Positions 63,748 to 64,000 of a stretch of DNA of 64,000 nucleotides are shown here, piece after piece. Numbering within the stretch: position 1 is the stretch's first letter; each line of letters starts with the position of its first letter. The translations under genes were made by a program, and so were the position numbers. The stretch lies in the NCBI RefSeq assembly GCF_000331305.1, contig NZ_KB217478.1, positions 5,367,595 through 5,431,594 of the forward strand. Direction: 5' to 3'. The stretch comes from Calothrix sp. PCC 7103. Lineage in GTDB: Bacteria > Cyanobacteriota > Cyanobacteriia > Cyanobacteriales > Nostocaceae. The notes under the pieces are model-generated. The model made no database searches. It was not told where the DNA came from and saw nothing but the letters and a program-made list of their open reading frames with translations.

Positions 63748-63789
63748 ATCGTAAGAAGAGGTTGTCCAGAATTTTGTATTCATTGATAC
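63748..63789 (-). promoter_or_regulatory. Canonical NtcA-activated promoter of glnA
   Basis: On the minus strand GTATCAATGAATAC (63776-63789) fits GTA-N8-TAC. It is followed after exactly 22 bases by TACGAT (63748-63753), a match to the -10 form TAN3T. This is the class II NtcA-activated promoter layout described for nitrogen genes in cyanobacteria. The transcript would begin near 63741, leaving about 95 nt of 5' leader before glnA. Confidence 0.82.
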
Positions 63790-64000
63790 AGAATTTCGGA
63801 ATTAAAGGTTATATTAACCTTTAACTGTTCATAACGATACAAAACTACAAAGTAGATTTTCTTACGCGCAACTTTGACATAAAATCCTTTATGAGAGTGC
63901 GAGTTGCGGCGCCGAAATATTATTGTAGAGGTATGAAGGCAACACAATTGCTATTCTCATGCATTTATTGCATAACGAAACAGCCAAATTAATATCAAAC
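63790..64000. other. Right edge, no gene
   Basis: About 210 bp upstream of the glnA promoter show no coding frame longer than 20 codons, no repeat family member and one GGCGCC site (63908). The next gene lies outside the window. Confidence 0.5.

Larger units (their letters stand above)
359..63913. repeat. Over-represented palindrome GGCGCC (alternate HIP candidate), about 108 sites
   Basis: Reading by eye I found about 108 GGCGCC sites, from 359 to 63908, in both genes and gaps and on no particular side of genes. Examples: 359, 490, 947, 1705, 24361, 24501, 24613, 24835, 35021, 45528, 58166, 58201, 58248, 63908. At the window's low G+C a GC-only 6-mer should appear only a few times. No copy of the standard HIP1 (GCGATCGC) was seen. 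Confidence 0.8.

Noticed and set aside
1-64000. tRNA or rRNA genes
   Set aside because: I looked for T-arm (GTTCGAATC-like) and rRNA-like sequence in the gaps and found none.

Overview
This window is chromosomal DNA from a cyanobacterium, most likely a filamentous, Nostocales-type species. The evidence is a glutamine synthetase gene (glnA) paired with its cyanobacterial inactivating factor (gifA), both with NtcA-type sites; a PAS-less phytochrome kinase; a TLP40-like lumenal cyclophilin; a gap2-type GAPDH; the cyanobacterial families DUF4168, TIGR03643 and TIGR04376; two Uma2 genes; and many dispersed palindromic repeats. The order is inferred; no rRNA or tRNA gene is present to fix it. The DNA is AT-rich. 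I saw no copy of the usual cyanobacterial palindrome HIP1 (GCGATCGC). The 6-mer GGCGCC instead occurs about 108 times by hand count, so it looks like an alternate HIP.

Layout. 0-5 kb: end of a truncated gene, small membrane and coiled-coil proteins, an M15 peptidase with a 50-residue partner ORF, and mnmG. 5-16 kb: a membrane-anchored proline-rich protein, a phytochrome histidine kinase, two alpha/beta hydrolases, lpxD, holA, a DUF4168 protein and TIGR03643. 16-22 kb: a LuxR-type regulator, a protein with a possible TIR-like domain, and a large PAS/GAF hybrid kinase. 22-31 kb: housekeeping genes (rhomboid protease, cyclophilin, thiL, gap2, murC, murB, a response regulator, a low-molecular-weight phosphatase). 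31-39 kb: EbfC, an Omp85/BamA-type porin, an LpxB-related protein, an S13 peptidase lipoprotein and a Ser/Thr kinase with FHA and SH3-like parts. 39-47 kb: a TPR protein, a ferrochelatase-like protein with a natural poly-His tail, and acetolactate synthase with a C-terminal zinc ribbon. 47-51 kb: accessory DNA with decaying toxin-antitoxin genes, Uma2 and a frameshifted pseudogene. 51-62 kb: a second S13 peptidase, a MATE transporter, an unusual MCP-like sensor, another Uma2 and a methyltransferase. 62-64 kb: convergent gifA and glnA.

How the genes fit together. Envelope biogenesis is the strongest theme (lpxD, LpxB-like, Omp85, murB, murC, two S13 enzymes, M15 peptidase). Signalling is the second (three large sensors, a NarL-type regulator, a LuxR regulator, a Ser/Thr kinase). 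The glnA/gifA pair forms a visible nitrogen-control module: a canonical NtcA-activated promoter on the synthetase gene and an NtcA site over the core promoter of its inhibitor. No prophage, complete insertion sequence, CRISPR array, tRNA or rRNA was found. I did not find one obvious multi-gene novel system. The best leads are the GGCGCC over-representation, the degenerate MCP with a bilin-type GAF, the TIR-like protein, the truncated toxin-antitoxin remnants and the zinc-ribbon acetolactate synthase.
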